Notes: generated by a model from the letters alone, not told the origin. DNA of 64,000 bases from Tridacna crocea (GCA_943736015.1 OX031068.1:27784296-27848295), one strand, 5' to 3'; counted from the first letter of the stretch, positions 9,974-21,843 are shown. Program-made: numbers and translations.

Positions 9974-11989
9974 AGCAGAATCACAAGTTTTAAAATTACC
10001 AAGCGATTTATTATGTAGTACATGTATAAAATGATTTCCTGGTGTTTGACTTGACATTCGAAGATCTATGAGAAAAAAAAGGGAAAAAATGGGTAACCAT
10101 TTTTGTCTCCCAGTTCGAGAGAAAAACACGAGAAGAAGAATAAAATGAATAAAAATCATTAGCATACTTCTATGTATTCGCCTCTCTATACTATTCTGCA
10201 AGAGTAATAGAAAAAAATATAAAATTAACTTACACACTGATCATGTATAATCCAAATTCCAATCATTTATAATCAAAGACGGTCACGAGAGTCAGACTAT
10301 TTATATGACAGATTCTTGTAAATTTACAAGTAGAACAATACCGGAAGCCTGTGGTGTGGCATACCGTTATCAAAGAAATACCGCATAAACCTTTGCTCCA
10401 CTTTTTGCATAAAAGTTGGCAACATGTGCAACAGATCATGTCCTAAAAGGAAGACAGCTTGATTGGTTTCCCTTTCATTATTGATAACTAATTAACAGTA
10501 AAAAGGAGATTACCCGTAAATAAAAGATTGTAAACAGAGTGGGAAAGATGGTGTTAGACAGGGTGGCATACCGTCTTACACAGGCTTTAAGTTTACATTT
10601 ATAGGAAGGTTAAAATAGAGGGACCAATGAGAACAACTTTTTTAATGTTTTACACAGGGCTTTATCCACGCATTTTGGGAAAAGGCCCCTGGCCAAATTG
10701 GGAAAAAAATCATCAACAAACTGTCAAAATTTGGAAAATAATATTGACAAAATATAAAAAAAATATAAAGTTTGGAACACAATTAATCTCACAATAAACT
10801 GTTCAGGAATTAAATGTACTACTGAATCAATACAACCCCCCCCCCCGAACTTGTTAGGTAGGATAGTTGAATAAAGATATTTATATTTTTCTGGTGAATG
10901 AATAAAGGAATTATTTCCTGTTTTATTTCTTACATTGTGTGTATGCAAATCAGCTGATAGAGGTCCTTATCAAAGCTTGATACGACAGATTTAGGAGCCT
11001 CTGATCGGCAGAGGTCTTGTTTTGTCATGGGTTTTCGTGGTTTTTTTCCCATTACGATTTATCTTTGAAGTTGGTTTTTTGAGTGCTTTGACATATAAAG
11101 AAAGATTGAAAAATCGTCATTTCCTGTGTTAGACTTATTACAGTATTGAAAAGAAATTGTTAAAAATCAACTGGAGAAAATTTGCTTCTACGGACCGCTC
11201 AAGACAACCGATTGAAGTTCAAGAGAGGAAAAAAATATCGTGGTCTTACTCTGGATTCGGCAGGGTATTTTTCAATAACTTATTCCTAATTCAGGACTGT
11301 CAATTTTGGAGCTGGGTTCTTCTTTTTTGCCTCACGAAACTCCACTTTGCTGCAATATATGCGAGGCAGTTGCCGAGAAATTAACTGTCGTCTGTATTTT
11401 GTACGTGTAAGGCAAGAACGGTTTACAGCCAGATAATCCAGTCAACGCATGCATCGGTTGAAATTATACGGACGCAGTCTATAGTTAATTCGCCCCCAAA
11501 TATTTTCATACCTACAGCACTATGTCTGTCGATTTCCTGCTTAAACTGTGGTCAGTGCCCGCAAATTTGTGTGTTGGGTAAAACCCTGGCTGACACATCA
11601 GACTATTTTCTTTTTCTAGCGTCAAATTGGGAATTTTATTTTATGGAATTGGGGGAAAAAAAATACACTTTTTACAATTGGGAATGGGGCCGAAATTTGG
11701 CCCCGCAGGAAAGGAAGAAAGTCCCCTGTTACAATTGCAGGAAGATGAAAATTGTCTTCAATTTAAACAAACATCTAAAATGTGCCTACATAACATTTTA
11801 TTTCAAAAGCATGGGGGTTGGGGGAGGTGTTTAGTTTTTACTTTCCAAAACGACTATAGGAATAGGAACATTGTTTTCGAGAAAATCAATTATATTGACG
11901 TGATTTCTTTTTTTCAACTAACATTTCTTTGAAGGATTGTCTGGGTGAAAAATCCACCAGATATAAAGAGCAATTTGCATAGCAAATTA
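9974..11989. other. no gene or element recognised
   Basis: Two kilobases of AT-rich sequence with a C11 run at 10836-10846 and unconvincing ORFs (for example 75 codons at 11157). It ends at the mariner TA. Confidence 0.4.
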
Positions 11990-12276
11990 CGAGGGTTGTT
12001 TTTTTATATTCGTAGACTTTCTTTATAACAGCTCCAATATTTTTCTCAGATAAATGAAATTCACATCACTAGAAACTGTATGCATTCTTTTTTTCATTCA
12101 GATGATCTTTTCAACAAAACTTAACAGCTAATAGTTTCCAAATAACAACAGTTACAAGCATTCCACCTTATGTCACCCAGGGCATGTCATGGCATAAAAC
12201 GATGTTGACGCAACATCAAAACAGCATCAACAGAAACCATGTCACAACTAATTTTGACTCACCTGCACTGCATGTT

Positions 12277-13446
12277 TTATTCTTTTTCAACATATCCGCC
12301 ATTCAATTTTACACACTTCTTGTGACGGAAGTCCCACTTGTCGTATATGCTTCTGTACCAATCTTCAGAAAATGTGGACACAATTCTCTGGGTGCTTTTC
12401 ACTAAGTCTTCTACTGAGTCAAATTTTAATTTTTGAAGCTGGCGTTTAAGTTCAGGAAATACCATGAAATCCATGGGGGCTAAATCGGGTGAGTAGGCTG
12501 GATGTTTCAAGATCTCAAAACATAAGTGTTCAATGTCAAGGATGGTATTGGCAGCTGTGTGAGAGGGGGCGTTATCTTGATGGTAAATTACCCGCTCAAA
12601 ATCAGTCTCTGGTCGCTTCTTACGTATTGCCCTGAGGTGATCTTTCCGCACAACCTGTAATCGCATGGATAACAAAAGTTGTTATTTTAAGCAAGCAAAT
12701 AATTACATCTATTAGCTTATAGTAATGTAGTAGCTAATCTGTTACATCTCTCATGATACCTACCTTTGCATAATATGGTCTCTTCACTGTTTTGCCTGCT
12801 GGTACTCGGTGTTGAAGAATCATCGCCCTTTGATCCATAAAAAATATAAACATGTGTTTTCCCCCCGATCTGTTCACTCTTGCCTTTATGGGAGGCGGTG
12901 TCTGAGATGTTTCCAAACTGACGATTGGGCCTGTTACAAAGGGTCGTAATGCTACAGCTACGTCTTGTCCATCGTAATAATGCGATCAAGGAAAGAGTCT
13001 CCTTCTCTCCGGTACTGTTGTAAAAACTCAAGGGAATGGTCAACCTGTACCTGCTTATCATGGCCACTCAGAAGTCTTGGCACCCAGTGCCCTCTCACTT
13101 TGCTCATGCTCAAATCAGCTGTTAGTATTTTGTAAACTGTGGAAGCAGAAATATCTAAATCCTCGGAAATAGCTCTTACCATTAAGTGTCTGTTTGAATC
13201 AAGCATGTCTTTCACTTTATTCACGTTTGTTGGCGGTACTGATGGTCTTCGACCGCACCTTTCATCTTCCTCAACTGACATCCGTCCTTCTCTAAACCGG
13301 CCGTGCCACTTGAACACTAATGCACCACTGCATTTTGGCCTTGTACTTGAGCTTCTTATTAAATTGAATGTTTCTATGTGCATTTTCCCCTGTCCGACAA
13401 AAAAATTTATCACGGCCCTGGTTTTGATGTCATCAGTCGACGCCAT
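12277..13446 (-). pseudogene. mariner transposase pseudogene (D34D)
   Basis: The start at 13446 gives the N-terminal mariner HTH domain (GREF-like WHGRFREG, then a second HTH around DISASTVYKIL, WVPRLL). The first catalytic Asp lies in IITMDKT near 12966. The second is in HQDNAPSHTA and the third in YSPDLAPMDF, 34 residues apart, the D34D signature. The C terminus ends GGYVEKE at 12277. Damage: the codon after MDKT is a TAG where Trp is expected, another TAG follows, and there is a frameshift before TSQTPPP. An intron-like 109-bp segment (12655-12763) interrupts YYAK and VVRKDHLRAIRKK. It would have cut and pasted DNA at TA sites; this copy cannot make full-length enzyme. The large HTH and catalytic fragments suggest recent decay. 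Confidence 0.93.
12655..12763 (-). other. intron-like 109-bp segment within mariner transposase
   Basis: On the minus strand it begins GTAGGT after an AAG codon and ends GATTACAG before GTTGTGCGG. Excising it joins YYAK to VVRKDH without changing the frame, exactly where canonical mariner proteins are continuous. It contains stops and is AT-rich. It could be a gained intron or an insertion that happens to have splice-like ends. Confidence 0.6.
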
Positions 13447-13448
13447 TT

Positions 13449-14882
13449 TTAGCTCACCTGAGCACAACGTGCTCAAGGGGAGCTTTTAGGATCACCCGGT
13501 GTCCGTCGTCCGTCGTGCGTCGTCCGTCGTGCGTCGTCAACAATTCTTTAAACATCAACTCCTCCTAAACTGCTGGGTGGATTTGGACCAAACTTGGCAG
13601 GAATGTTCCTTGGGAGGTCCTCTTTAAAAATTGTTCACAGAATTTGATTCCATCAAAAACTCTGGTTGCCATGGCAACCAAATGGAATTTTTTAGCAAAT
13701 TCTTTAAAAATCTTCTCCTCTGAAACCACTGGTCGGATTTTGAAATAATTTCACAGATATGTTCCTTGGGTGACCCTTTTCAAAAATTGTTCGTGAAATT
13801 TTGATTCGTCAAAAAATGTGGCTCTGGTGAATGGGGGCTTCTTGCACTATACAGAAATGAAGGAATTCTTAAAAAATCTTCTTCTCTGAAACCGCTGGTC
13901 AGATTTTGAAATAATTTCACAGAGTTGTTCCTTGGGTGACCCTTTTAAAAAATTGTTCGCGAAATTTTGATTGGTCAAGAAACATGGCTCTGGTGAATGG
14001 GGGCTTCTTGCACTATACAGAAATGAAGAAATTCTTAAAAATTCTTCTTCTCTGAAACAGCTGGTTAGATTTTGAAATAATTTCACAGACTTGTTCCATG
14101 GGTTTCCCTTTTCAAAAATTGTTCGCGAAATTTTGATTGATCAAGAAACATGGCTCTGGTGAATGGGGGCTACTTGCACTATACAGAAATGAAGAAATTC
14201 TTGAAAATTCTTCTTCTCTGAAATGGCTGGACAGATTTTGAAATAATTTTACAGAGATGTTCCTTGGGTGACCCTTTTCTAAAATTGTTCGTGAAATTTT
14301 GATTGGCCAAGAAACATGGCTCTAGTGAATGGGGGCTACTTGCATTATATGGAAATGAAGAAATTCTTGAAAATTCTTCTTCTCTGAAACCTGTGGTTAG
14401 ATTTTAAAATAATCTGACAGAGATGTTCCTTGGGTGATCCTTTCCAAAAGCTGTACATATAATTTTGATCCCTCAAGAAACATGGCTCTTGTGAATGGGG
14501 GCTACTTGCACTATACGGACATGATGAAATTCTTTAAAATTCTCTTTCTCTGAAACCCCTGGTCAGATTTTGAAATAATTTCAGAGAGATGTTCCTTGGG
14601 TGACCCTTTTCAAAACTTGTTCGTAAATTTTGATCCTTCAAGAAACATGGCTCCCGTGGATGGGGGCTACTTGCTCTTATACAGAAATGAAGAATTCTTA
14701 AAAATTCTTCTTTTTGAAACTGATGGTCAGATTTCGAAATGACTTTTACAGGTGACCTTTTGAAAATTGCTTGGCAAAATTATAAGTTTGATTCCAATGT
14801 TTCAATACCTCATAAAAAAAAAATAGACTATGGTCATCTCAAAAATTCAGGTGAGCGATCCAGGGCCATCTTGGCCCTCTTG
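13449..14882 (+). mobile_element. pearl/Helentron-like element, complete copy 2 (in mariner)
   Basis: Left end TTAGCTCACCTGA with the hairpin GAGCACAACGTGCTC. Right end TCAGGTGAGCGATCCAGGGCC then the hairpin GGGCCATCTTGGCCC and TCTTG. The ends are short inverted repeats of each other. About seven units of roughly 166 bp lie between. It contains GGTTGCCATGGCAACC at 13666. The organisation (tandem core, subterminal inverted repeats, terminal hairpin, T-rich target) is that of non-autonomous Helentrons such as oyster pearl. No Rep/helicase ORF. Confidence 0.85.
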
Positions 14883-15151
14883 TTCCATGAAATTAAACAT
14901 GATGCACAGTGCTAATTTCTATGTAACTTGGAAAGTTTTCAACGCAATGTTCTAAAATTTTATTGGAGATGACATTATTATGTCACAACAGTTGAAACCA
15001 TTTTTGTGCACGTTATGATGAAAATCATTCAAAATGTACCATTGTTAAAGAAGAAGATGTGACTGTTTAATTTTTCACATTTAATATTGGATTAAGTGAG
15101 AAATAAAAATACAGGAGGAAAAGTCTAGGAATATGAAAAACAACCCTTGTA

Positions 15152-15928
15152 TGTCGATTTGGGAAGAAATTGAATTAAAAAGCAGATAGATTCTACTCAA
15201 ATAAAAAATAAGATGAAGGGAAAAAAATTAAGTAAACTTAATAAAATCTTATCGGTAGTCTAAAAAATGATCTTCAAGCATAGATCTTTTTCTTTTAGTG
15301 AAAAAAAAAAATGGGTAAATATATAAATAAGATTGTCAATTTGGAAAATTTATGACGATATAAAAACATGTTTACAAACAGTATACTTTGTTGGTTTTTT
15401 TTTTTCAAGTTGTCATTTTGCATCAATACTTTTACCTGGTTTAACTGGTGTCTTGAGATCGTGGATCTAAGGATAAATCATTGATATTAATATTTTAATG
15501 CAATTAATCAGATTTTTTAAATCATATCTTCTATATACATTTAGATATATAAATACTTCTAATGCAGAATGTCTAGGTCTTGATAACAGCGAGACGGCTT
15601 CCGCTCTCATGGGAAAATGTTGACCACTGATTTGCTGATTGGTTTTTGAGTGGGCGGAATCAGCATTTGGTTAATTAAGTCTTTTTGAGCAAGGTCAGGA
15701 CTGTAGGGCGGTTATTCTAATAGCTCAGGTCTAAGCAGGTTAGATCTGGTGAACAACACTTCTGGATATATCAACGTTTCGGCAAAATCTCTCACCATCA
15801 ATCTTTGGCTTATAGACCTACATGTCTGTGTATATCGATCAGTCATGCTAATTGATCTCTTGGTACGATGTCTAAGTACACTCCATGATAAGATCAAACA
15901 AGTATAAAATTCTTTATAAAATCTGAGA
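15152..15928. other. no gene or element recognised
   Basis: AT-rich with A/T runs. The 61-codon minus-strand ORF at 15712-15897 has no features. Confidence 0.4.
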
Positions 15929-16200
15929 ATAACTCTTTACCAGACAAAAAAATTCTGATCTTGTCCAAATTGAAAATATTCGCAGACGTCAAAATAACTG
16001 TGGCTCAGACTTCTAAGGATGGAATTTTTTCTCTCTGGAAGAGTTAAAAACATTGTATGATAACATGCTTGGTATGAGCATTATTCCTTGTTTTTAACCC
16101 TTTACCAAACAATCTCTGGTTTTTATGGCCCAAAGGAAGAAGTCTTCTGAAAATGTTGTGGGAAAACGAAATTTCTGAGCAAATGCTGGTGACCAGAATG
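15929..16200. mobile_element. two partial M1 copies
   Basis: A plus copy with a degraded hairpin (15929-16092) is followed by a minus half starting TTTAACCCTTTACC at 16093 and fading after GCTGGTGACCAG. Confidence 0.65.
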
Positions 16201-16332
16201 GTGCAATTCATTTAGCTTTAAACGGCCAGCGTGTAACCTATGCATCAGCCATTTACTCAAACAGCCCGTACATGCTTGGGTAATAGGCTACTGGCTTTGG
16301 TATAAGCCCTACTTTTCCCAGCTATACAGAGG

Positions 16333-16422
16333 ATGGTTGATGCGCCATAGTAGACAGGTAGAATCTTCAAAGAATATGACCTGTGCAGACAATGATGGCA
16401 ATTACCTTAATTAGGTGACTGA
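16333..16422. repeat. fragment of element Z
   Basis: ACAGGTAGAATCTTCAAAGA through GCAGACAATGATGG and TTACCTTAATTAGGTG parallels the right end of element Z at 63105-63166 (GTCGAATCTTCGAAGA, GCAGACAACGG, ATTAAGGTGCCC). Confidence 0.55.
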
Positions 16423-16504
16423 AAACATCGAACAAGAGCACCACATGCAGGTGCCAACAATTGGCCAATTGGCTGTTATTTTCAATTGATACAATTTTCC
16501 CAGT

Positions 16505-16602
16505 TTGCAAACAGGGTCACCCAGAAAACATTTCTGTGAAATTATTTTGAAGTCTGACCAGCGGTTTCAGAGAAGAAGAATTCTCAAGAATTTCTTCACC
16601 AT
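16505..16602 (-). repeat. single pearl-like unit fragment, inverted
   Basis: GGGTCACCCAGAAAACATTT and GACCAGCGGTTTCAGAGAAG are the reverse complement of the 166-bp unit of the pearl-like family. An isolated remnant. Confidence 0.7.
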
Positions 16603-16720
16603 TTGAAAGACCCGCTGTATTAATGCAGACTGTATCAATTTTACTGCCAATCATGATTCATTAAGACATGAAAATAGCATTCACATTTTTTATGGAACGC
16701 TTTCCTAGAGGTGTTTTTTG

Positions 16721-17100
16721 AGCCTTTACCAAACAACAAAATTTTAGACTGATCCAAATTAAAAGCACTTGCAGACAACAATAATAAACGTTACTCAAAA
16801 ACTGGAATTTGTAGAAAACACTGTTCGAAAAGGAGGAAATGCTGGTTACCAGCATTTTCTCCTTTTTCCACAATGTTTTCAAAAGGCTTCCATCTTATGA
16901 TCGTAAAACTTAGGGATTGTTTGGTGTAGGGGTAAGCTATTACCACACAATCCCTACTTTTGGTAACCAGCATTTTCTCCTTTTCCCACAATATTTTCTA
17001 CCCTTCTCAAAACAAAGTTTGAATTTTCAGTCACATTTATTTTGTCATCAGCTATTGCTTTCAATTTGGACCAGTCTAAAATTTTATCATAAAGGGTTAA
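16721..17100. mobile_element. two abutting M1 copies in opposite orientation
   Basis: 16721-16934 is plus and nearly full length. 16936-17100 is minus and lacks the left half of its hairpin (ACTTTTGGTAACCAGCATTT). It ends AAAGGGTTAA. Confidence 0.8.
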
Positions 17101-17339
17101 GCAATTTGAGAAATATTGTGCTTCCAGAAGTTTATAATGGTATAGAAAGCATAATTATGTATATAGGGATACTCGGGTGTTGATGACATCAAGTGAATGA
17201 TGTACATGTAATTAGGATTATGTTAATGCCGCACTGGTAAGTTTACTTTTATGATATATTGTAATCATTAAATTTCATCTTCATTGTGAAGTTATCTTGG
17301 ATTTGGAATTTGGTCACTGCAGTTGCGGACACACCAGGT

Positions 17340-17668
17340 TAAGTGTGGATGTGGGTTGTCTGGAGGCCTCTGGAGTAAGTAATACTGGTTTTAAGTTCAT
17401 TTATCGTTGTTACAGGTTGCCCATCTGAGCAACGCCCCAAGAAGACAGTTAGTTGTTACGGGGGATACTGCTGAGAGCTTTGCCTGGTTCTTTAACGTGC
17501 TCCACATATAGCACATTCACACGGGATCTTGGTTTAATGTCTCATCCGAAAGAATATTAGTAATTTTAGTTTGCCAGCAGGGGATTCAAAGCCACAACCT
17601 GTAGTGACCCGAAACATTGTATTCATGGGTCCTACGCTCTACCTACTGAGCTATGTCAGCTGTTGAGT
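17340..17668 (-). mobile_element. tRNA-derived SINE
   Basis: Read on the minus strand from 17668: TAGCTCAGTAGGTAGAGC (box A) and GGCTTTGAATCCCC (box B) form a Pol III promoter, followed by a body containing GTTAAAGAACCAGGCAAAGC and a GTTGCTCAGATGGGC-type tail region. The tRNA-like head is well preserved. Confidence 0.75.
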
Positions 17669-17769
17669 AAGTAATATTGTGGGGGAGGGCTACTATTAGG
17701 GAGAGAGCATTATTTAAGTGAAATACAGTATGGGAAACTAACAGCGATTTCAGGGTAGTTTTTTTTTTT

Positions 17770-17990
17770 TTGGCTCGGATGGTGTTTAAGGCTGCTTTCA
17801 ACCTTATTTCAGTCATAACAGGGCAACAGCTGACTTATTCATGTTTTCCTGGGTTTTACCAGTACTAGTTTTACCAGCACTCTGAAGGGTCTTGCCAGAG
17901 ACCATCTTGAGAAAAACCCAGCGAGGCTGTCATCTCGGGCCTCCAGGTCACAAGTCCTACACTTTACCTCTGAGCCACATATGACCCCTG
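17770..17990 (-). mobile_element. tRNA-derived SINE, second family copy
   Basis: Head GTGGCTCAGAGGTAAAGTGT on the minus strand. The tail AAGGTTGAAAGCAGCCTTAA matches the mollusc-style tail also seen near 19205, 22215, 22495 and 42755. Confidence 0.65.
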
Positions 17991-17999
17991 ATTTCAGTG

Positions 18000-18665
18000 T
18001 AACATGGAACGAACTGGTCACCCGTCCAGGCATTAAGCTAATGCATGTTGCTTAACCCATTACCACACAATCCCTACTTTTGACGCCCCTGAGAAAGAAG
18101 CCTTTTGAAAACACTGTGGGAAAAGGAGAAAATGCTGGTAACCAGCATTTTCTCCTTTTCCCACTGTGTTTTCTACCCTATTCAGAACAAATTTCTATTT
18201 TTGCAGTCACCTTTAATTTGTTGTCTGTAAATGCTTTCAATTTGGACCAGTCTAAAATTTTCTCGTGTGGTAAAGAGTTAACTATCATTGAGAGAAATAT
18301 ACCAAACCACATCGCTGTAAAAGCTATCCCAACAGCAAGGCAGGTTTCAAGTGCTTTATACCTAACCTCTCTCCAAGACATTTCTCCCCACTTTCAGAAG
18401 TCTCGACCCCGAGACTGGTATTACAAGCATGTACATGCAAATAAACCAGGGGAATGTACATGGGGGAAGGCAATTCCAATGAGGCAGTTGTCATAATCCC
18501 ACCGTTGCCATCAAATGTAACGTGCAATGACCTGGTCACCCATCCAGGCACTAACCTAGCGCACATTGCTTAACTTCCGCGGAGAGAAATGCACCAAACC
18601 GCATCGCTCTAAAAGCTAGCTCAATAGCAAGGCATGTTTCAAGTTCTTATATATCTAACCTCTTT
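18000..18665. repeat. duplicated block carrying M1 filled and empty sites
   Basis: CTGGTCACCCGTCCAGGCAT...GTTGC-TTAA-CTATCATTG and CCAAACCACATCGCTGTAAA (18017-18320) recur as CTGGTCACCCATCCAGGCAC...ATTGC-TTAA-CTTCCGCGG and CCAAACCGCATCGCTCTAAA (18530-18620). M1 occupies the TTAA of the first and is absent from the second. Confidence 0.85.
18052..18281 (-). mobile_element. M1 TTAA-hairpin MITE, reference full-length copy
   Basis: 230 bp bounded by TTAA. The short arm is first (CCCATTACCACACAATCCC, then AAGCCTTTTGAAAACA). A central palindrome follows, with halves of about 28 bp around GGTAACC (GGAGAAAATGCTGGTAACC and its inverse). The long arm ends GGTAAAGAGTTAA after GACCAGTCTAAAATTTT. There is no coding capacity. 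The CCC-starting ends and TTAA target are those of piggyBac-type elements. A paralogous empty site lies at 18558-18561. Confidence 0.93.
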
Positions 18666-19189
18666 CTGTGACATTAGTTTAAAAAGATGTCTAAGTGAAA
18701 TCCTTGTGACAAAAGGAGAATATTCATGTTACATGTATGTTTGTCTTTGAGATCAACAATCCAACATGTGGGTATCATTTCATCTGATCAGTCTCAAAGA
18801 GAAACCCATTTCAAATATCTATAGATCTTTTATTGCTAGTTGTACCATTGGTAATAAAAAGATGTATACATATTTCTAGTACTAAATTTATGAAAGCAAA
18901 GCATAGTAGAACCTATTCTTATGGTTGCTGTAAAATTTTTTATAAGCAAACTACTTAATTACCCACTTACCTAGATTCTATCTATATATCAAGCCAAGTT
19001 GGTGCGTACAATACTTCAGACCAGGCAGTTGCTGGCGCTAGTCGGCAGCTTGGGTAATTTCTTTCTGAGAATTGATAATTGTAGATATTGTAGCAGGATT
19101 CAGTCTTTTCTCACAGCTGCCCCTAATCATTGTTTTGACAATTGTTATATTTGAAAGTAGTCAGTGACTTGGGAAGAAGATTATTCTGA
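18666..19189. other. no gene recognised
   Basis: Non-coding, AT-rich. No repeat seen elsewhere in the window. Confidence 0.4.
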
Positions 19190-19500
19190 TGATTGATTGA
19201 TTGATTTTATTGTGTTTAACGCAATTTACAACATTATTTCAGTTTTATCGTGGCGGCCAGTGCACCTATCAATACTTTCCTGGAGTTTCTGTTACCAGCA
19301 TCTGCACAATATTGTTTCCAAGGCTGCTTTCCCACATAACCATCATGAAAACAACAATCAGCGGTGAGAGAGGAATGAATCCTGTTTCAATGACTATCAT
19401 CAATCCTCGTAGAGAAATTGGCAGAAACGGGGATCGGACTCGCAACACCCTGTTCTCAAGTCCTGTTTGCTGCCAACTGAGCTACAGGGGCTGGGCAAAA
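19190..19500 (-). mobile_element. tRNA-derived SINE
   Basis: Minus strand head CCCCTGTAGCTCAGTTGGCA (box A TAGCTCAGTTGG) and box B GAGTCCGATCCCC. The 3' tail includes TGGCCGCCACGATAAAACTG and ends in a TCAATCAATCAATCA-type run at 19190. Confidence 0.82.
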
Positions 19501-19708
19501 GATTATGCAAACTATTGATAAAAAGAAACTCAAGGAAATATAAATAGATACACTGGATGCTGTGACATCAATTAATTTATGAATTAATTTGAATTATGAA
19601 TCTTTTGTTAACTGTTTTAACATTGCTGAAGATGTCAACATTTATCCAGCCAAATAAGTATACGGAACTTTCAAGCCAGTAGTAAATACCTGAATGTTTT
19701 TATTTCAA

Positions 19709-19862
19709 TAGCTGTATTTGACTGGTCAACTTTCACGAAGCATGAAAATGAATGATATGCTCCGCCTACCTGTAAGGTGCCCACTTCGTGCTTCAAGAAC
19801 ATAACGTAAGGTTTGTGCTTCATGAAAGTTTATGAAATCGTGAAGTTTACCAGTCGAATATA
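19709..19862. repeat. foldback sequence
   Basis: TATTTGACTGGTCAACTTTC at the left and an inverted TTTACCAGTCGAATATA at the right flank internal GAAGCATGA/TCATGAAAG arms. Non-coding. Confidence 0.6.
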
Positions 19863-19966
19863 AAGAATGCAACCTGAAAAACTATAATTACCAGTCAAAT
19901 ATAGCGAATATTATTTTTGGTGAATTTGTGTTACCGTGCTTAACTTCTTTCCAAAGAAAGTTCCAA

Positions 19967-20263
19967 GGATTACAAAACTTTAGACTGTTTCAAATGAAGA
20001 AGAATCTGTTGACAGATTAACACTTATTAAGAAATTGAAATTCACCTCCTAAAAAGTAGAAAAAATTGTGAGAAAAGCAGTAAATTCTGTTCACCAGTGT
20101 TTCTCTTTTCCCACAATGTTATCAGAAGATATTTTCTCCAGGGTTGCGAAAATTTTGGATTGTTTCAAAACTGGCTACCAGCATTTTCTCCTTTTCCCAC
20201 AATGTTTTCTGAAGGCTTCTTTCTCAGGGGCGTCAAAAGTAGGGATGTGTGGTAATGGGTTAA
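19967..20263 (+). mobile_element. diverged M1 plus an M1 right half
   Basis: 19967-20165 retains the arm core and a weak hairpin. 20166-20263 is a clean right half (GGCTACCAGCATTTTCTCC) ending GGTAATGGGTTAA. Confidence 0.7.
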
Positions 20264-20283
20264 TACACATGAAAATGTGAGAT

Positions 20284-21625
20284 GTTTGATGGATAAGACT
20301 GTAATAATGTTGACAACTGGGTCAAATCTTTGAAAAACCTTGAGTATGCTCTAGAGACCACATTTTTAGTCTAAAAGTCCTGAAAGTTAGCCAGAGGGTT
20401 TGGTTTGATGATACATGTATCTTGGTCTGGTTTGAAAATGGGCCATGTCCAATCAAAAACTAGGTCACTAGGTCAAAGTTTAGAAAATCCTTGTGTATAA
20501 TCTGGAAACCACATTTTTCTGTAGGAAATCATGACAGTTGGTCCAGATCTTTGTCTTGATGATACCTCAGATGTGTTTGAAAATGGGTCAATATGGGTCA
20601 AAGACAAGGTCATATCTCAGAAAAAACTTGTGTATGCTCTAGAGGCCAAAATTTTCTGTCCAAAACTCCTGACAGTTAGAATGCTTTTCTTGATGATATC
20701 TCAAACAACTGTGAAAACTGGTTAAAACATATGTCACTAGGTCAGATCTTCGAAAAACCATGTGAAAAGGCCACATTTTTGTCCAAAAACTCGTAAATAA
20801 TTAATGAAAATGTTTGCTTAGATGTTACCTTAACTCTTTACCAAACGACAAAAACTTTGAACTTGTCCTAATGCAGAGCATTTGCAGACGACAAAATAAA
20901 TGTGAATCAAAAATTGAAAACTAATTCGGAAAGGGAAGAAAACATTGCAGGAGAAGGAGAAAATGCTGATTGCCAGCATTTTCTCCTTTTCCCACGGTAT
21001 TTTCAAAGGCTCTCTTTCTCAGGGTCGTTAAAAGTCGGGATTGTTTGGTAAAGAATTAACTCTTTACCAAACAACAAATTTATAGTACTGGTCCAAATTG
21101 AAAGCATTAGCAGACGACAAAATACATGACTGAAAAATAAAAATTTGATCTGGGAAAGGTGGAAAACATTGTGGGAAATACCTTGTGTATGCTCTAGAAG
21201 CCGCATTTACCGTCCAAAACTCCAGAAAGTTACTCAGAATGTTTGTCTTGATGATGTCTCAAACAAGTTTGAAAATTGGTCATGATGGATAAAAAAGTAG
21301 GTCACTTGATCAGATCCTGGAAAAACCTTGTGTACTTTGTAGAGGCCCCATTTTTAGCGCAAAACTCATGAACGCTGGTTAGAATGTTTGTCTTGATTGT
21401 ATCTTGCATCAATTTGCAAATAGGTCATGTCAGGTCAATAACTAGGTCATGGAGTCATATCTAAGGAAAAAAAAAAGCTTTTTTACACTCCAGATGCCAC
21501 ATTTTCAGTAAAATACACAGGAAAAATCTTGTTAGCATGTTAACTTTGTCAAGAGAGGTTGAAAATGGGCCATGTTTGTTCAAAAGACTCAGGTCAGCAA
21601 CTTATTTTCCACCATGGCCCTCTTG
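20284..21625 (+). mobile_element. second tandem-unit (pearl-like) family, with M1 inside
   Basis: Units of roughly 165-170 bp repeat CTTGTGTATGCTCTAGAGGCC, CCAAAACTCCTGACAGTTAG and CTTGATGATATCTCAAACAA. The end is CTCAGGTCAGC...CCATGGCCCTCTTG, the same terminal CTTG and GGCC hairpin theme as the AGCTCACC family. M1 copies at 20830-21180 interrupt it. Confidence 0.7.
20830..21180 (+). mobile_element. two M1 copies sharing one TTAA
   Basis: 20830-21059 is full length. A second starts at the same TTAA (21056) and breaks off inside the left hairpin arm at 21180, where tandem-unit sequence resumes. Confidence 0.82.
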
Positions 21626-21843
21626 TTTCTGCAAAAAGGTAGATATCATTATAGATCAAGGAGAAGATGCTGGTTACCAAAGTTGTCTTCTGCAGGATCA
21701 TCAAATAGGGTAATAACTAAAGGCTGATGCTTAGAAATTTTTTGAAATACATAGGTGGGGAACAGTTGGTTAGGGAAATGTGCCAGGATCAAATCCTGTC
21801 AGGGATAACCTTTATAAGTATCCTGTAACAGCCTGAGTACTGG

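Larger units (their letters stand above)
11990..15149 (-). mobile_element. mariner element with nested pearl-like insertion
   Basis: Imperfect inverted ends of about 30 bp (CGAGGGTTGTTTTTTTATA at 11990; its inverted counterpart CAAGGGTTGTTTTTCATAT ends at 15149) are flanked by TA, the target duplicated by Tc1/mariner elements. It encodes a mariner transposase pseudogene on the minus strand and has a pearl/Helentron-like copy (13449-14882) inserted two bases upstream of the transposase start. Removing that insert leaves about 1.7 kb. Confidence 0.85.

Noticed and set aside
18080-18496. 138-codon ORF
   Set aside because: It runs through an M1 MITE (KKPFENTVGKGENAGNQHFL is translated hairpin arm). 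The same peptide appears from every M1 copy in the window.
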